A stretch of DNA of 64,000 nucleotides from Gammaproteobacteria bacterium (GCA_021773565.1 JAJFJZ010000026.1:124001-188000), one strand, 5' to 3'. Shown: positions 36,260 through 45,902, numbered from the stretch's first letter. Notes: generated by a model from the letters alone, not told the origin. Translations and numbers: made by a program.

Positions 36260-37806
36260 CTGCGAGCGCCTGATTGTTCCTTTTCATAATCTGCCCAGTA
36301 CTTATCCTTAAGCAGACGCTTGTATAATTTTCCCGTTGGATGCCTGGGTATTTCCGCAATGAAGTCAATGGATCGAGGACATTTTATGGCAGATAACTGG
36401 TCTCTGCAGTATGCCATCAATTTCAGTTCCAGCTCGGGACCAGCCTGAGACATGTCAACAGGTTGAACAACCGCCTTCACTTCTTCACCAAAATCAGGAT
36501 TGGGAACGCCAAATACAGCCACATCAACAATATCCGGGTGTGTTACCAAAGCATTTTCTGCTTCCTGTGGATAGATATTCACGCCACCTGAGATAATCAT
36601 AAAATGCTTGCGGTCGGTTAAATAAAGATATCCCTCTTCATCGAGGTAACCCAGATCTCCCAAGGTAGTCCAACCTTCTGAATGTCTTGAGTCCGCGGTT
36701 TTCTTCTCGTCGCCGTGGTACTCAAAATCCCCGCCACCGGCCAGATATATAGTGCCTGATTCACCAACAGGCAATACCTGACCCTGCTCATCACAAATAT
36801 AAATTTCACAGGTCAATGCTTTGCCCACTGTCCCCTTGTGGGCCAACCATTCTTCCGAGTTACACTGCACAAAGCCATTCCCTTCAGTGCCAGCGTAATA
36901 CTCAAATACAATCTTGCCCCACCAGGCAATCATTTGTTCTTTTACCGGAACAGGACAAGGCGCTGCGGCATGAATAGCACACTTAAGACTGGAAACGTCG
37001 TAACTGGAACGCACGCTCTCTGGCAATTTAAGCATACGAACGAACATAGTCGGCACCCATTGACTGTGGGTGATTTTGTACTGATCGATATATTTAAGCG
37101 CCAGTTCGGCGTCAAAGTGTTCCATAACAACTACACAGGTACCGTGCCGCAGACAACCCATCGTAAACGCCAGGGGGGCAGCGTGATACAATGGCGCTGG
37201 AGAAAGATAGATGGAATCCGTATTTGCCCCATAGAGAATCTCCATGAGGTTGGGCGCCTGCTCCTGCCCAAAAGGGATGAATCCAAGTGGCTTCTTCACA
37301 CCTTTTGGGTAGCCAGTTGTACCGGAAGAATATAGCATTGAGCTTCCTTCAATCTCATCCGCTATGCTCTCATTCGGCATTCGTCCAATTGCTGCATCCC
37401 AATCCGAGAAACCTTCTATCTCACCATCAAGGACATAACGCGCCTTAACGTCTGGCATTTTATCCAGCAAGGGCTCGACCACGTCCCTGCGTTCTGCCGA
37501 AGTGATAAACACACTTGCCTTGCAATTATTAACGATATATTCGACCTCACCAGACTGTAGTCGCCAACTGATGGCGGTGTAATACAAGCCTGCACGCTGT
37601 GCTGCCCAACAAATCTGGAAAAACTTTTCGTGGTTTTCCAACAAAATTGCAATATGGTCCCCTGGCTTAAGGCCCAAATGCCTGAAGAGCCGAGCCCCCC
37701 GATTAGAGGCATCATTGAGCGTTTTATAGCTAATCTTTCGGCCACTTTCGGCCATAATGTATGCCGTTTTTTCTGGTTCTGCCGCAGCAATTACACCTGG
37801 GTGCAT
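36256..37806 (-). CDS. Acyl-CoA synthetase (AMP-dependent synthetase/ligase family)
   Basis: 516 residues of the ANL superfamily: forms an acyl-AMP and then an acyl-CoA. The P-loop LYSSGTTGYPKGVKK is at ~157-171, motif YAGTEGNG near 308, the hinge GDLGYLDEEGYLYLTDRKHFMIISGGVNIYPQE at ~391-423 and the catalytic Lys in PTGKLYKR near 497. Acid substrate unknown; the sequence resembles FadD13/long-chain or bile-acid/aromatic ligases. It stands alone on the minus strand, and I see no neighbouring beta-oxidation gene. Confidence 0.88.
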   Translation of the reverse strand: MHPGVIAAAEPEKTAYIMAESGRKISYKTLNDASNRGARLFRHLGLKPGDHIAILLENHEKFFQICWAAQRAGLYYTAISWRLQSGEVEYIVNNCKASVFITSAERRDVVEPLLDKMPDVKARYVLDGEIEGFSDWDAAIGRMPNESIADEIEGSSMLYSSGTTGYPKGVKKPLGFIPFGQEQAPNLMEILYGANTDSIYLSPAPLYHAAPLAFTMGCLRHGTCVVVMEHFDAELALKYIDQYKITHSQWVPTMFVRMLKLPESVRSSYDVSSLKCAIHAAAPCPVPVKEQMIAWWGKIVFEYYAGTEGNGFVQCNSEEWLAHKGTVGKALTCEIYICDEQGQVLPVGESGTIYLAGGGDFEYHGDEKKTADSRHSEGWTTLGDLGYLDEEGYLYLTDRKHFMIISGGVNIYPQEAENALVTHPDIVDVAVFGVPNPDFGEEVKAVVQPVDMSQAGPELELKLMAYCRDQLSAIKCPRSIDFIAEIPRHPTGKLYKRLLKDKYWADYEKEQSGARS

Positions 37807-37996
37807 CTGGTATCCCCTAATTCCCCGATTCGATATCCGCTTAAGCTATTAGGATTGGTCCATTGAAGCAAGCTGGTGCGACGGTTTTTGGGAGCAGGCA
37901 TGAAACAATCTGAAACAGTGAGTTACATAATGGAGGTTGCACCAAAGTCCATTGCGTACTACATTCAGCAAAATTTCATGGATAACAATAAATCGT

Positions 37997-38365
37997 ATGG
38001 CAAACACTGGTCAGTTTAATGTTTGCTGCAGCGGCGACTTAAATGTGGATATTCATCGACCGGGACTGGTCGGCCTGTTTCGCGGAGCGATCTCCGCCGA
38101 ATGCTTGCAGTTTTCAATCAAGGGTATACAGATAGAAACTTCTGCAAAGCTGTTTGTGGGTGAGAAACTGATTCTCGACCTCGAAGTGCACGATATGAGA
38201 GTTGAGGAATTGCAAGGCACCGTTCGCAGTATCTCTGCTGTTGATGACAAGCATTACTACGACATCGATTTCAGCATAGGCTATCGCAAAAAAGGTGCTG
38301 CTAACACGATCCATTGTCTGCGACATCTGGAAAACCACCTTCGACATCAAACGGCGGTAGTCTGA
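37997..38365 (+). CDS. PilZ-like domain protein
   Basis: 122-residue soluble protein that looks like a single PilZ beta-barrel: FRGAISAECLQFSIKGIQIET, then KLFVGEKLILDLEVHDMRVEELQGTVRSI and a C-terminal helix (HCLRHLENHL). The RxxxR motif is absent and the second motif is reduced to QFSIKG, so cyclic-di-GMP binding is doubtful. I choose the ATG at 37997; a TTG at 37937 would add 20 residues. Its last 52 bases overlap the gamma-glutamyltransferase frame, which suggests coupling. Confidence 0.65.
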   Translation: MANTGQFNVCCSGDLNVDIHRPGLVGLFRGAISAECLQFSIKGIQIETSAKLFVGEKLILDLEVHDMRVEELQGTVRSISAVDDKHYYDIDFSIGYRKKGAANTIHCLRHLENHLRHQTAVV

Positions 38366-39942
38366 GCAGGATAAACTGGCGTTTACCCTACGCCTCACGT
38401 CGCTCGCCTATAGTTGCATCCAATATAGTTGCAAGCTCACAACCACTGGCCGTCCAGGCTGGTATAAAAATACTGCAATCCGGTGGCAATGCTGTAGATG
38501 CTGCAATTGCCACAGCGATAACACTTACTGTCGTAGAGCCTAACAACAACGGCCTGGGTAGCGATGCCTTTGCCATAGTCTGGGATGGCCAGAAGGCCTG
38601 GGGCTTGAATGGTTCGGGTAAATCCCCGGCGGCGTGGAATTTCGATCAATATGCACATCTGCAGGAAATGCCTGAGCTGGGCTGGGATGTGGTCACCACG
38701 CCTGGTGCAGTAAGTACCTGGGTCGCGCTGTCACAAAGATTTGGAAAACTGCCTTTCCGAAAGCTCTTTGATAGCGCGATTGGATATGCAAAAAACGGTT
38801 TTCCGGTCGGACCGATAACCGCGAGCAGTTGGCAGTCTTGCCCGGAAAGATTTGTGCAGTTTCCGGACTTTTTATCACATTTTTGTCCCGCCGGTCACGC
38901 CCCTTTAGCGGGTGAAATATTCGTACGCACGGAGATGGTTGCTACCCTGGAACAAATCGCTGACTCGAACGGCGAAAGTTTTTATCGGGGTGAGCTGGCA
39001 GATAAAATAGTACGCCACGCGAAAAGTACGGGGGGCTGGCTGACTGCTGAAGACCTGGATCAACACATTCCGCTCTGGACTTTGCCTGTGTCCCAGACTT
39101 ACGGAGATATCCAATTGTTGGAAATACCGCCAAACGGCCAGGGGCTGGCTGCACAGATTGGATTGGCTCTATTGGCGCACTTCGAATTAAAGGGGCCAGA
39201 CTGCGCTGAAACCATTCACTTACAGGTTGAGTGCATGAAAATTGCTATTCGAGCAGCCTTTGACCACTTTGCGGACCCGGATGCAATGCGGGTTGACCCC
39301 GAAGAATTGCTCGGAAGGGAAGTAATCAAAAGAGCTGCTGCAAAAATCGGCCATAAGGCCCTGGCTACACCTCCGGCACTCCTCCCCGGCAGTGCGGATA
39401 CCGTGTATCTCACTACAGCGGACGCCGATGGCATGATGGTATCGTTTATCCAATCCAACTATCAGGGTTTTGGCTCAGGCATTGTTATACCTGAAACAGG
39501 CATCAGCCTACAAAATAGAGGTCGAGGGTTTTCAGTCATTCCAGGACACCCCAACGTTGTCGGAGGTAATAAGCGCCCTTTCCATACAATTATTCCCGGA
39601 TTTGTTAGCGAAAATGGAAAAGGGAGAATGAGTTTTGGCGTGATGGGTGGACATATGCAACATCAGGGTCACCTGCAAATGGTGTCACGTATTTTTGATT
39701 TTGAACAAAATCCGCAGGCTGCAATCGACGCTCCTCGCTGGTACCTGGATACAGATTACTCTTTGATACTGGAAGCGGGTATTGATACAGGGCTTGCAAA
39801 TGAACTGGCTGGCAGGGGACACCGAGTTACAATAGTAGACGAACCGTCCCTGTTCGGTGGAGCACAAATTATCTTCAATCTCGGAGATACCTACTGTGCA
39901 GCTTCCGACCCCCGCAAGGAGGGCCAGGCAGCAGGATTCTAG
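38314..39942 (+). CDS. Gamma-glutamyltransferase family protein (Ntn-hydrolase)
   Basis: 542 residues of the GGT family, which cleaves gamma-glutamyl bonds after self-processing into two chains. The N-terminal IVASNIVASSQPLAVQAGIKILQSGGNAVDAA is typical. The nucleophile created by self-cleavage would be T363 in SADTVYLTTADADG, followed by SNYQGFGSG and the FGVMGGHMQHQGH segment. There is no signal peptide, so it is of the cytoplasmic YwrD-like kind. Acylase activity on other amides is possible. The only usable start is a TTG at 38314 inside the PilZ-like gene; CTG further down is the alternative. Confidence 0.87.
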   Translation: MSATSGKPPSTSNGGSLSRINWRLPYASRRSPIVASNIVASSQPLAVQAGIKILQSGGNAVDAAIATAITLTVVEPNNNGLGSDAFAIVWDGQKAWGLNGSGKSPAAWNFDQYAHLQEMPELGWDVVTTPGAVSTWVALSQRFGKLPFRKLFDSAIGYAKNGFPVGPITASSWQSCPERFVQFPDFLSHFCPAGHAPLAGEIFVRTEMVATLEQIADSNGESFYRGELADKIVRHAKSTGGWLTAEDLDQHIPLWTLPVSQTYGDIQLLEIPPNGQGLAAQIGLALLAHFELKGPDCAETIHLQVECMKIAIRAAFDHFADPDAMRVDPEELLGREVIKRAAAKIGHKALATPPALLPGSADTVYLTTADADGMMVSFIQSNYQGFGSGIVIPETGISLQNRGRGFSVIPGHPNVVGGNKRPFHTIIPGFVSENGKGRMSFGVMGGHMQHQGHLQMVSRIFDFEQNPQAAIDAPRWYLDTDYSLILEAGIDTGLANELAGRGHRVTIVDEPSLFGGAQIIFNLGDTYCAASDPRKEGQAAGF

Positions 39943-40082
39943 AGTTTTCTACCGACCGTATTCTCTCTCACATTATTTTGCTTCTGCCAGGCTGGACGCT
40001 AATTCCTTACTCATTTTCTGCGCTCCTGCTACTATTGTCGCAGTACTTACACCCGCTTCAGTTTTATTTTGAGAGCAGTTAA

Positions 40083-41372
40083 ATGCAAGAGCCAGATGAC
40101 TCCATCGAGAAAGTTAAGCCCCCTTTGAGAGCCGTGCGTGATCCGCATTCTTCAGAGGTGCCGAAGATAAACAAGGCAGATGCCCTATCAAACGTTTTTT
40201 ATGATATTCGAGGGCCAGTGCTCGCGGAAGCGCACAGACTTGAGGAAGATGGAAACCGGATACTGAAGCTCAATATTGGCAATCCAGCACCATTCGGGTT
40301 TGAAGCACCAGACGAAATCCTGCGAGATGTGATACACAATTTGCCCAGCGCCCAGGGATATTGTGACTCCAAAGGCCTATATTCCGCACGCAAAGCCGTT
40401 ATGCAATATTGCCAACAAATTGGCATTGATCAGGTCGATGTGGACGACATCTATATTGGTAATGGTGCGAGCGAACTTATAGTGATGGCCTTACAGGGGC
40501 TTTTAAACACAGGTGATGAGATTTTGATACCCGCACCCGATTTTCCACTGTGGACGGGCGCAACAAATCTGTGTCGCGGAAATGCAGTGCACTATCGTTG
40601 TGATGAGTCACAGGACTGGTTCCCGGATCTGGCTGACCTTGAGAAAAAAGTAAGTTCACGCACCAGAGCTCTGGTTATCATTAACCCAAACAACCCGACG
40701 GGGGCGGTATATTCGCGAGAAATGCTGGAACAACTAGTCGAATTTGCACGACAGCACAAACTGATACTGTTTTCAGATGAAATCTACGACAAAATCTTGT
40801 ACGACGATGCCCAACATATCCCAACGGCTTCTCTGGCACCGGATCTACTAACGCTCACCTTCAATGGCCTGTCGAAAGCTTATCGGGTAGCGGGTTTTAG
40901 AACAGGATGGATGATTGTAAGCGGTGCGCGTGCAAGTGCCAGGGATTACATTGAAGGTCTGGATATTCTGGCATCCATGCGGCTGTGTTCAAACGTTCCC
41001 ACTCAACATGCAGTTCAGACGGCCCTGGGAGGTCATCAAAGTATTAACGCGCTCACTCAGCCTGGTGGCCGATTGTATCAACAACGGGAAACAGCCCATG
41101 CATTGCTGACCCAAATTGAAGGAGTGAGCTGTGTAAAACCTGAGGGCGCGCTCTATTTATTTCCAAAACTGGATAATAGGAAGTTCAATATCCAGGATGA
41201 TGAGAAATTCGTTCTGGATTTGCTCAAACAGGAACATTTGCTACTGGTGCAGGGTTCTGCTTTTAACTGGCCCGATCCCGATCATTTTCGAATCGTTTTT
41301 CTGCCGCATGAGGAGGAACTAGGCGATGCAATTTTCCGCATTTCCCGCTTTTTGGATACATACCGCCAATGA
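40083..41372 (+). CDS. alaA: Glutamate-pyruvate aminotransferase AlaA
   Basis: PLP enzyme making alanine from pyruvate and glutamate. It is 429 residues, with an N-terminal extension of ~27 over E. coli AlaA. It contains KLNIGNPAPFGFEAPDE (~59-75), the cofactor-binding NPNNPTGAVYS and SDEIYDKILYDD, and the Schiff-base Lys K265 in NGLSKAYRVAGFR. Motif content is of the AlaA/YfbQ group rather than AspC. The next gene starts within its stop codon (ATGA). Confidence 0.93.
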   Translation: MQEPDDSIEKVKPPLRAVRDPHSSEVPKINKADALSNVFYDIRGPVLAEAHRLEEDGNRILKLNIGNPAPFGFEAPDEILRDVIHNLPSAQGYCDSKGLYSARKAVMQYCQQIGIDQVDVDDIYIGNGASELIVMALQGLLNTGDEILIPAPDFPLWTGATNLCRGNAVHYRCDESQDWFPDLADLEKKVSSRTRALVIINPNNPTGAVYSREMLEQLVEFARQHKLILFSDEIYDKILYDDAQHIPTASLAPDLLTLTFNGLSKAYRVAGFRTGWMIVSGARASARDYIEGLDILASMRLCSNVPTQHAVQTALGGHQSINALTQPGGRLYQQRETAHALLTQIEGVSCVKPEGALYLFPKLDNRKFNIQDDEKFVLDLLKQEHLLLVQGSAFNWPDPDHFRIVFLPHEEELGDAIFRISRFLDTYRQ

Positions 41373-41824
41373 GCGATCTTAATGTTGATGATTTTTACAA
41401 GGATACAGCCAAAATCCTGGATGCGCTTTATCGATCTTTCCCACGGCCATTGATCTTATACGTTAGTGACATTTCCGGAGAGGATAAGCCGGACGAGTAT
41501 GGCGTGCACTCTGATAGACACATGTCCTGTTTTAGTACACTTTTGTGGTTGGCGGATGAAAATTATTTGCGCTTCGAGGACAGTATCCAGCAGGAGGCAG
41601 TCGATCAGGCAGTACTGAGTGCGCCCTGTTTTAACCTGCTTTCCACACCAACTGGTCCGGCAGAATTCCAGGACAAACACGCTGAAAAACGGGACGTCTC
41701 TTTGTCCGTACAAACAGAGATGTCACGAAATATAAATCGACTGAGGAGAGCGCTCAAGGAAGGATCCTCAATCCGCTTACGAAATGTCATGGCGGAAATT
41801 ATGCATGCTATGGTCTATATCTGA
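41369..41824 (+). CDS. Conserved-looking protein of unknown function
   Basis: 151 residues, soluble and acidic. The start codon overlaps the alaA stop (ATGA), so it is very likely translated with alaA. The N-terminal part (YKDTAKILDALYRSFPRPLILYVSDI) looks like a small alpha/beta unit and the C-terminal part is helical; no motif known to me. Its last 17 bases overlap the end of the convergent RNA methyltransferase gene. Confidence 0.75.
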   Translation: MSDLNVDDFYKDTAKILDALYRSFPRPLILYVSDISGEDKPDEYGVHSDRHMSCFSTLLWLADENYLRFEDSIQQEAVDQAVLSAPCFNLLSTPTGPAEFQDKHAEKRDVSLSVQTEMSRNINRLRRALKEGSSIRLRNVMAEIMHAMVYI

Positions 41825-42731
41825 ACACACTTATTTTTAGACCCTGATCTGGGAATTGCTCACGAAAGCTTCTGGCTGCTGGAATACTTTCCAAAAATTG
41901 ACATTGCGGGGCTCGACGCGTTATTTGATCCTGCAAAAACCTCCTGGGTAGAAATGGAGAGTTCAGGCAAGCCATTATTTTTGCGCCCGGCTTGGCTATC
42001 TGTGGAATTCTTTTTAGCACCGCACCGTAGTCTTTTTCTGCAACAAAACTCCCGCGCTGATTGGTTGGCGGGTCAATTATAATCAGATCATAAGGTCCAA
42101 ACTGCCGAACTCTTCCCCAGGACTTAAACAGATTATGTGGAATAAATTTAACGCGTTCCAGTTCCTGATTATTGATCAGGTGATTGCCGCGCCCACACTC
42201 CAGCATAGTTTTACTCATATCGTTATTGACAATATTGCTGGCACCACCGGCATGTGCAAAAACCGAGAATGAGCAGGTAAACGCAAAAAGATTGAGCACA
42301 CTACAGGCCATGGAGTTTTCTTTTATCCATTTTCGTGCCGGTGCCATATCCAGAAAGAAGCCGATATTCTGGTTAAGTTTGGGATGTATTACAAAGGAAA
42401 GCCCAGCTTCCCGGATTATGTGCTCATCCGGCACACATCCCAACAGGTCTACGCAGGCGGTTTTTCTTCCTCCCCGGTACTGGACTGTCAACGCCTGCAT
42501 CTCGGGGATAAGCCGTTCCAATTGCCCCGCCAGATCCTGCAACCAGCCTTTTGACGCATGCGTACCAAAAACCCCAACAATAATGTATGGGGGGTACCAA
42601 TCAATTGTTAAATACTCCAATCCGGGATATGCGTGCCCGCGACCATGAAACAGTCGGGTACAATGAAGCTTATCATCCAGTAAGTTAAAATTTTCAGAAC
42701 AGGTGTTCAAAACCGTATCCAGGTTTTTCAT
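41808..42731 (-). CDS. Class I SAM-dependent RNA methyltransferase (RlmI/RlmK-like)
   Basis: 307 residues. The fold is that of the RlmI/RlmK C-terminal half: HPKLNQNIGFFLDMAPARKWI, motif I LNLFAFTCSFSVFAHAGGA (SAM binding), VNNDMSK and motif IV IIDPPTNQRGSF. The PUA domain of RlmI is missing, and the motif VI Cys of m5C enzymes is not evident, so the product base and target are open. It is the last gene of the minus-strand run tusA-epmC-oxidoreductase-kinase. Confidence 0.82.
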   Translation of the reverse strand: MKNLDTVLNTCSENFNLLDDKLHCTRLFHGRGHAYPGLEYLTIDWYPPYIIVGVFGTHASKGWLQDLAGQLERLIPEMQALTVQYRGGRKTACVDLLGCVPDEHIIREAGLSFVIHPKLNQNIGFFLDMAPARKWIKENSMACSVLNLFAFTCSFSVFAHAGGASNIVNNDMSKTMLECGRGNHLINNQELERVKFIPHNLFKSWGRVRQFGPYDLIIIDPPTNQRGSFVAEKDYGAVLKRIPQIAKPGAKIMACLNSPFLPRRFLQDQITRRAPQCQFLESIPAARSFREQFPDQGLKISVFRYRP

Positions 42732-42770
42732 GCTGCGAATCTCTTGGGGTTTGTAAAAATCACCACTAGC

Positions 42771-43937
42771 CTAGTATGTCTGGCTAACCCGATAAAACAC
42801 CTGATCTTCATATCCGGTTATAATGGGAAGCATGCCACATAAAGAGGCATCTAGATCGGGGTTGCCGGTATCGACAATTAGTGGCCGACCCGAAAGACTC
42901 AACAATTTGCTCCGGGTAGAAACTATCTTCAGGTTATCACTGGAAAGTGCTGCAACAACAAATTCACTGAATTGTTGATTACCCCGTCCAAACAAAAAGC
43001 CCTGATTACGCGCAAAACTTAACAGGCACCTTACCACCCTGCTACCCTCGTCCCGGACAATTTTTTCCAGCATCTTTGTATCTGCATTCTTTGCCAATAA
43101 AACGATGCCCGCGTCATTGGCAATATTCGGCAGAATTTCTACCACATCCACCCCTAACAATGATGCATCTATTCCGAGTATTTGCTTTAACTCAAACAAG
43201 GTACTTCCGGCCCCAAGTAAATAGATACCCGGACATTCCCGAACAAAATCCGCAAGGTATGCCACTATTTCCTGCACAGCCAGCCCTTCAACTTCCCTGC
43301 CACCCGATTTCGTGTGCTGCAGGAAGGCATCAAATTCCGGGACTCGTAACTCCCCATAATACCGACTGTTAAGGGTACCCTTACTGAGCAGAAGTTCATC
43401 AATGTCGCGCACTTCACGATCTCTGGCCGCAACCAGTGCGCCCTTTAACAATTCGATAACAATTGCGGCAGCCGCAACAGGATTAAGGGCAAAAACGCCA
43501 GATTGCATTTTCACACCTGTTGGCAAACCCAGCACCGCCTGATTGCCTATATCGCAATCCACGATATCCCTCGCGGTACCATCTCCACCGGCAAAAACCA
43601 ACAAATCAACCTTTTGCCCAACCAGCTTTTTGCAGGCCTTTAGTGTGTCAGAGGCATTGGTTGGATTTTGGCTGGTACCAACAACCGAGTAGGCCAGGTT
43701 TTCGCAACCGGAGACGGACAAAAAGTTCTCCAGCACTGACTCCCCCATATCGCCACCCCAACAATAAAACTCAATTTGGGCCAGATGATCTTTTAGAGCT
43801 TCCAAAAATACAGCAATGCGCTTGATCGAAAGATCATTGGGGGCACCCGGGGCTAGTAAATGATCACTACCATGATGTGCCAGTGGACCACCAATCCCGG
43901 CTAGAGGATTAATTATCAAGCCAATCCGAAAATTCAT
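42771..43937 (-). CDS. ATP-NAD kinase family protein
   Basis: 388 residues from the ATG at 43937 (MNFRIGLIINPLAGIGG); an ATG at 43982 is also in frame but lies within the preceding gene. It has the family NPLAGIGG segment and the nucleotide-binding GGDGTARDIVD. This is the AcoX-like branch of ATP-NAD kinases, found beside the housekeeping NAD kinase in Pseudomonas and relatives; its substrate is not settled. It follows the FAD oxidoreductase by 37 bp. Confidence 0.85.
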   Translation of the reverse strand: MNFRIGLIINPLAGIGGPLAHHGSDHLLAPGAPNDLSIKRIAVFLEALKDHLAQIEFYCWGGDMGESVLENFLSVSGCENLAYSVVGTSQNPTNASDTLKACKKLVGQKVDLLVFAGGDGTARDIVDCDIGNQAVLGLPTGVKMQSGVFALNPVAAAAIVIELLKGALVAARDREVRDIDELLLSKGTLNSRYYGELRVPEFDAFLQHTKSGGREVEGLAVQEIVAYLADFVRECPGIYLLGAGSTLFELKQILGIDASLLGVDVVEILPNIANDAGIVLLAKNADTKMLEKIVRDEGSRVVRCLLSFARNQGFLFGRGNQQFSEFVVAALSSDNLKIVSTRSKLLSLSGRPLIVDTGNPDLDASLCGMLPIITGYEDQVFYRVSQTY

Positions 43938-43974
43938 TCTTTTGGCGATATTATCAGCCTCTTTAGGCATGCTT

Positions 43975-45054
43975 TTATCCACACATGTCTACTACATGTT
44001 GCGCTATCGCCAGAGAAGAGGTGAGGCCAGGAGATTCTATTCCGGCAAGATTTACCAGCCCTGGTGTTCCGTGTTGACTCTCGCCCTCTATCAGAAAATC
44101 AGTTTCTATACCCTGCGGGGCAAGTTTTGGCCTGATACCCGTATAGTCTGGTTGTAGGCGTCGTACGTCCAGAGACGGATAGTAGGCCCGGATTGCCTGA
44201 ATAAATGCTTCCCTGTTTACTTCGTCAAAGCGGTAATCTTCTGACTCAACCCAACATACATCTGGACCAAATCGTACCTGTCCTGCCATATCAAGGGTAA
44301 CGTGCACACCAAGGCCTCCAGATTCTGCAACCGGATATACCAGGGCGCTAAATGGGGACTTACCTGTAAGTGAGTAATAATGGCCCTTTGCATAATGGCA
44401 TTCCAGTTTGCCAATATGCCGATTTATGTTGGCTATATTTGGCGCATTAAGCCCGGCTGCGTTTATCAATAATCTGGATTTCAGGCGAAACCCTTCGCAA
44501 TCCACCTCAAAGCCACCATCGATCTTGCGCCAATGGCTTACACAAGTGTTAAGTGCCAGGTCTCCCCTGTTGGCCTCAATGTCCCCCAACAAACTCATCA
44601 TATACGCGTGCGTATCGATTATTCCGGTTGATTCGGAGAACACAGCGGCCAGCCCGAATACTTGCGGCTCCCGTTCAGAAATTTCACTCGCATCCATCCA
44701 GCGCAACAGCCCCGCGCCATTTTCTTTTGCTTTATGCTGGTACGAACGCAGGGTTGAAAGCTGGTCTTTTTGTGTCGCCAATATAATCTTGCCGCATCTT
44801 TTATGGGGAATGGAATAGTGCGCACAATATTCGTAAAGTAATGCCTTACCCTGAACACACATCCGGGCTTTTAAACTGTTCTGCGGGTAGTAGATGCCCG
44901 AGTGAATTACTTCAGAATTCCTGCTGCTAATCTCGGAACCAATTCTGCCATGACGTTCCACGAGAAGAACCTCACACCCCTTTGCGGCATAGGCTCTCGC
45001 CACAGCAAGCCCAATTACCCCGGCCCCGATGACAACTACTTCTACCTCATCCAT
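43975..45054 (-). CDS. FAD-dependent oxidoreductase (L-2-hydroxyglutarate dehydrogenase-like)
   Basis: 359 residues. The N-terminal dinucleotide fold VVVIGAGVIGLAVARAYAAKGCEVLLVER binds FAD. The SSRNSEVIHSGIYYP segment with its His (~44-58), the GIIDTHAYM part and the C-terminal GIRPKL and GIESPGLTSSLAIA are those of the LhgO/GlpD-like DAO family. The substrate could be L-2-hydroxyglutarate or a related 2-hydroxy acid. The ATG at 45054 overlaps the epmC end by 8 bp; a longer frame to 45120 lies inside epmC. Confidence 0.85.
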   Translation of the reverse strand: MDEVEVVVIGAGVIGLAVARAYAAKGCEVLLVERHGRIGSEISSRNSEVIHSGIYYPQNSLKARMCVQGKALLYEYCAHYSIPHKRCGKIILATQKDQLSTLRSYQHKAKENGAGLLRWMDASEISEREPQVFGLAAVFSESTGIIDTHAYMMSLLGDIEANRGDLALNTCVSHWRKIDGGFEVDCEGFRLKSRLLINAAGLNAPNIANINRHIGKLECHYAKGHYYSLTGKSPFSALVYPVAESGGLGVHVTLDMAGQVRFGPDVCWVESEDYRFDEVNREAFIQAIRAYYPSLDVRRLQPDYTGIRPKLAPQGIETDFLIEGESQHGTPGLVNLAGIESPGLTSSLAIAQHVVDMCG

Positions 45055-45556
45055 ATCGTGCTGTGCTGAGTAATGGAAAAGCATGCAACGCTTGCAGGAA
45101 CAATCCTGCGTCTCCCGCAAGGCCCTTGCACTTCCATTTTACCGACAGCTCTATAATGCTTTGCATAAACCGGGTTAACGTTTCCATAGTTACCATTAAA
45201 TTATCTGCGCTGGGAGAAAATCTAATATCGACAGCTTCGCAGAATATGTACTCCAGGGTTTGTGCTTTGAGTTCCAGTTCAAAAAAGCGTTTTTGCTCTG
45301 CCGTTGCTCTGGGAGGAGGTACATACACATATCCAAAATCTGGCAGTTTCCTGCGCTTTGCGCCCGCAATGCACCAATGCGAAATTTCATGCAGCGCACT
45401 TCTGGGGTAGTCATGGCTAAAGCAAAGTCGAGAAGGAATACCCGTCTCTTCACTTCCGGGTAGATACAGGGGCTCGGTGGCACCACCACACAACACAGTA
45501 TTGTATTTGCCTGCAAATACTGAATTGAACAACTCTGCTATTTGATCTGAATTCAT
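45047..45556 (-). CDS. epmC: Elongation factor P hydroxylase EpmC
   Basis: 169 residues. Hydroxylates the beta-lysylated Lys of EF-P. The match to E. coli YfcM/EpmC is clear: ELFNSVFAGKYNTVL, EPLYLPG, ALHEISHWCIAGAKRRKLPDFGYVY and PQ/AQTLEYIFC. HEISH with a later Glu forms the iron site. It overlaps tusA by 4 bp upstream and the FAD oxidoreductase by 8 bp downstream. Implies that EpmA/EpmB and a lysine-type EF-P are encoded elsewhere. Confidence 0.93.
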   Translation of the reverse strand: MNSDQIAELFNSVFAGKYNTVLCGGATEPLYLPGSEETGIPSRLCFSHDYPRSALHEISHWCIAGAKRRKLPDFGYVYVPPPRATAEQKRFFELELKAQTLEYIFCEAVDIRFSPSADNLMVTMETLTRFMQSIIELSVKWKCKGLAGDAGLFLQALHAFPLLSTARYG

Positions 45557-45798
45557 CCTTTGCGTAATACGAAGTTCCAGGTCTCTTTCTCGCAGCGCTC
45601 CGACTCCAGAGTGTGACCCATAAACCTGCAGAAATTGTTCAGATCCCGACTGGTGGAGGGATCAGTAGCGGTAATTTGCAGTAAATCCCCTGGAGACATT
45701 TTTCTCAATTCTGCGCGCACCAGCATTAGCGGTTCAGGGCATATTAAGCCACTTGCATCCAGCGACCGTTCTTCCCTTATTTCAGACCCTCCTGCCAT
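45553..45798 (-). CDS. TusA family sulfurtransferase
   Basis: 81 residues. The active-site Cys is in LDASGLICPEPLMLVRAELRKM (CPxP motif, Cys ~20). TusA carries sulfur to tRNA 2-thiouridine synthesis or to molybdenum cofactor; the paralogue cannot be told from sequence alone. The neighbour epmC makes a translation role attractive. First gene of a five-gene minus-strand operon, divergent from the TPR/TonB-C gene. Confidence 0.9.
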   Translation of the reverse strand: MAGGSEIREERSLDASGLICPEPLMLVRAELRKMSPGDLLQITATDPSTSRDLNNFCRFMGHTLESERCEKETWNFVLRKG

Positions 45799-45830
45799 AT
45801 CTTGTTTCCTACCGTCCTGTCAGTTCAGAC

Positions 45831-45858
45831 TTGACTTGACGCGAGTTGCAGCTAAAAC
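45831..45858 (+). promoter_or_regulatory. Candidate promoter for the envelope cluster
   Basis: TTGACT (45831-45836), 16 bp, then TAAAAC (45853-45858), in the 104-bp divergent gap between tusA and the first cluster gene. The -35 is good; the -10 is poor. Confidence 0.3.
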
Positions 45859-45902
45859 TCACACTGGTGAACCCAAATCAATCCACGTAGTCTAAGCTAT
45901 CT

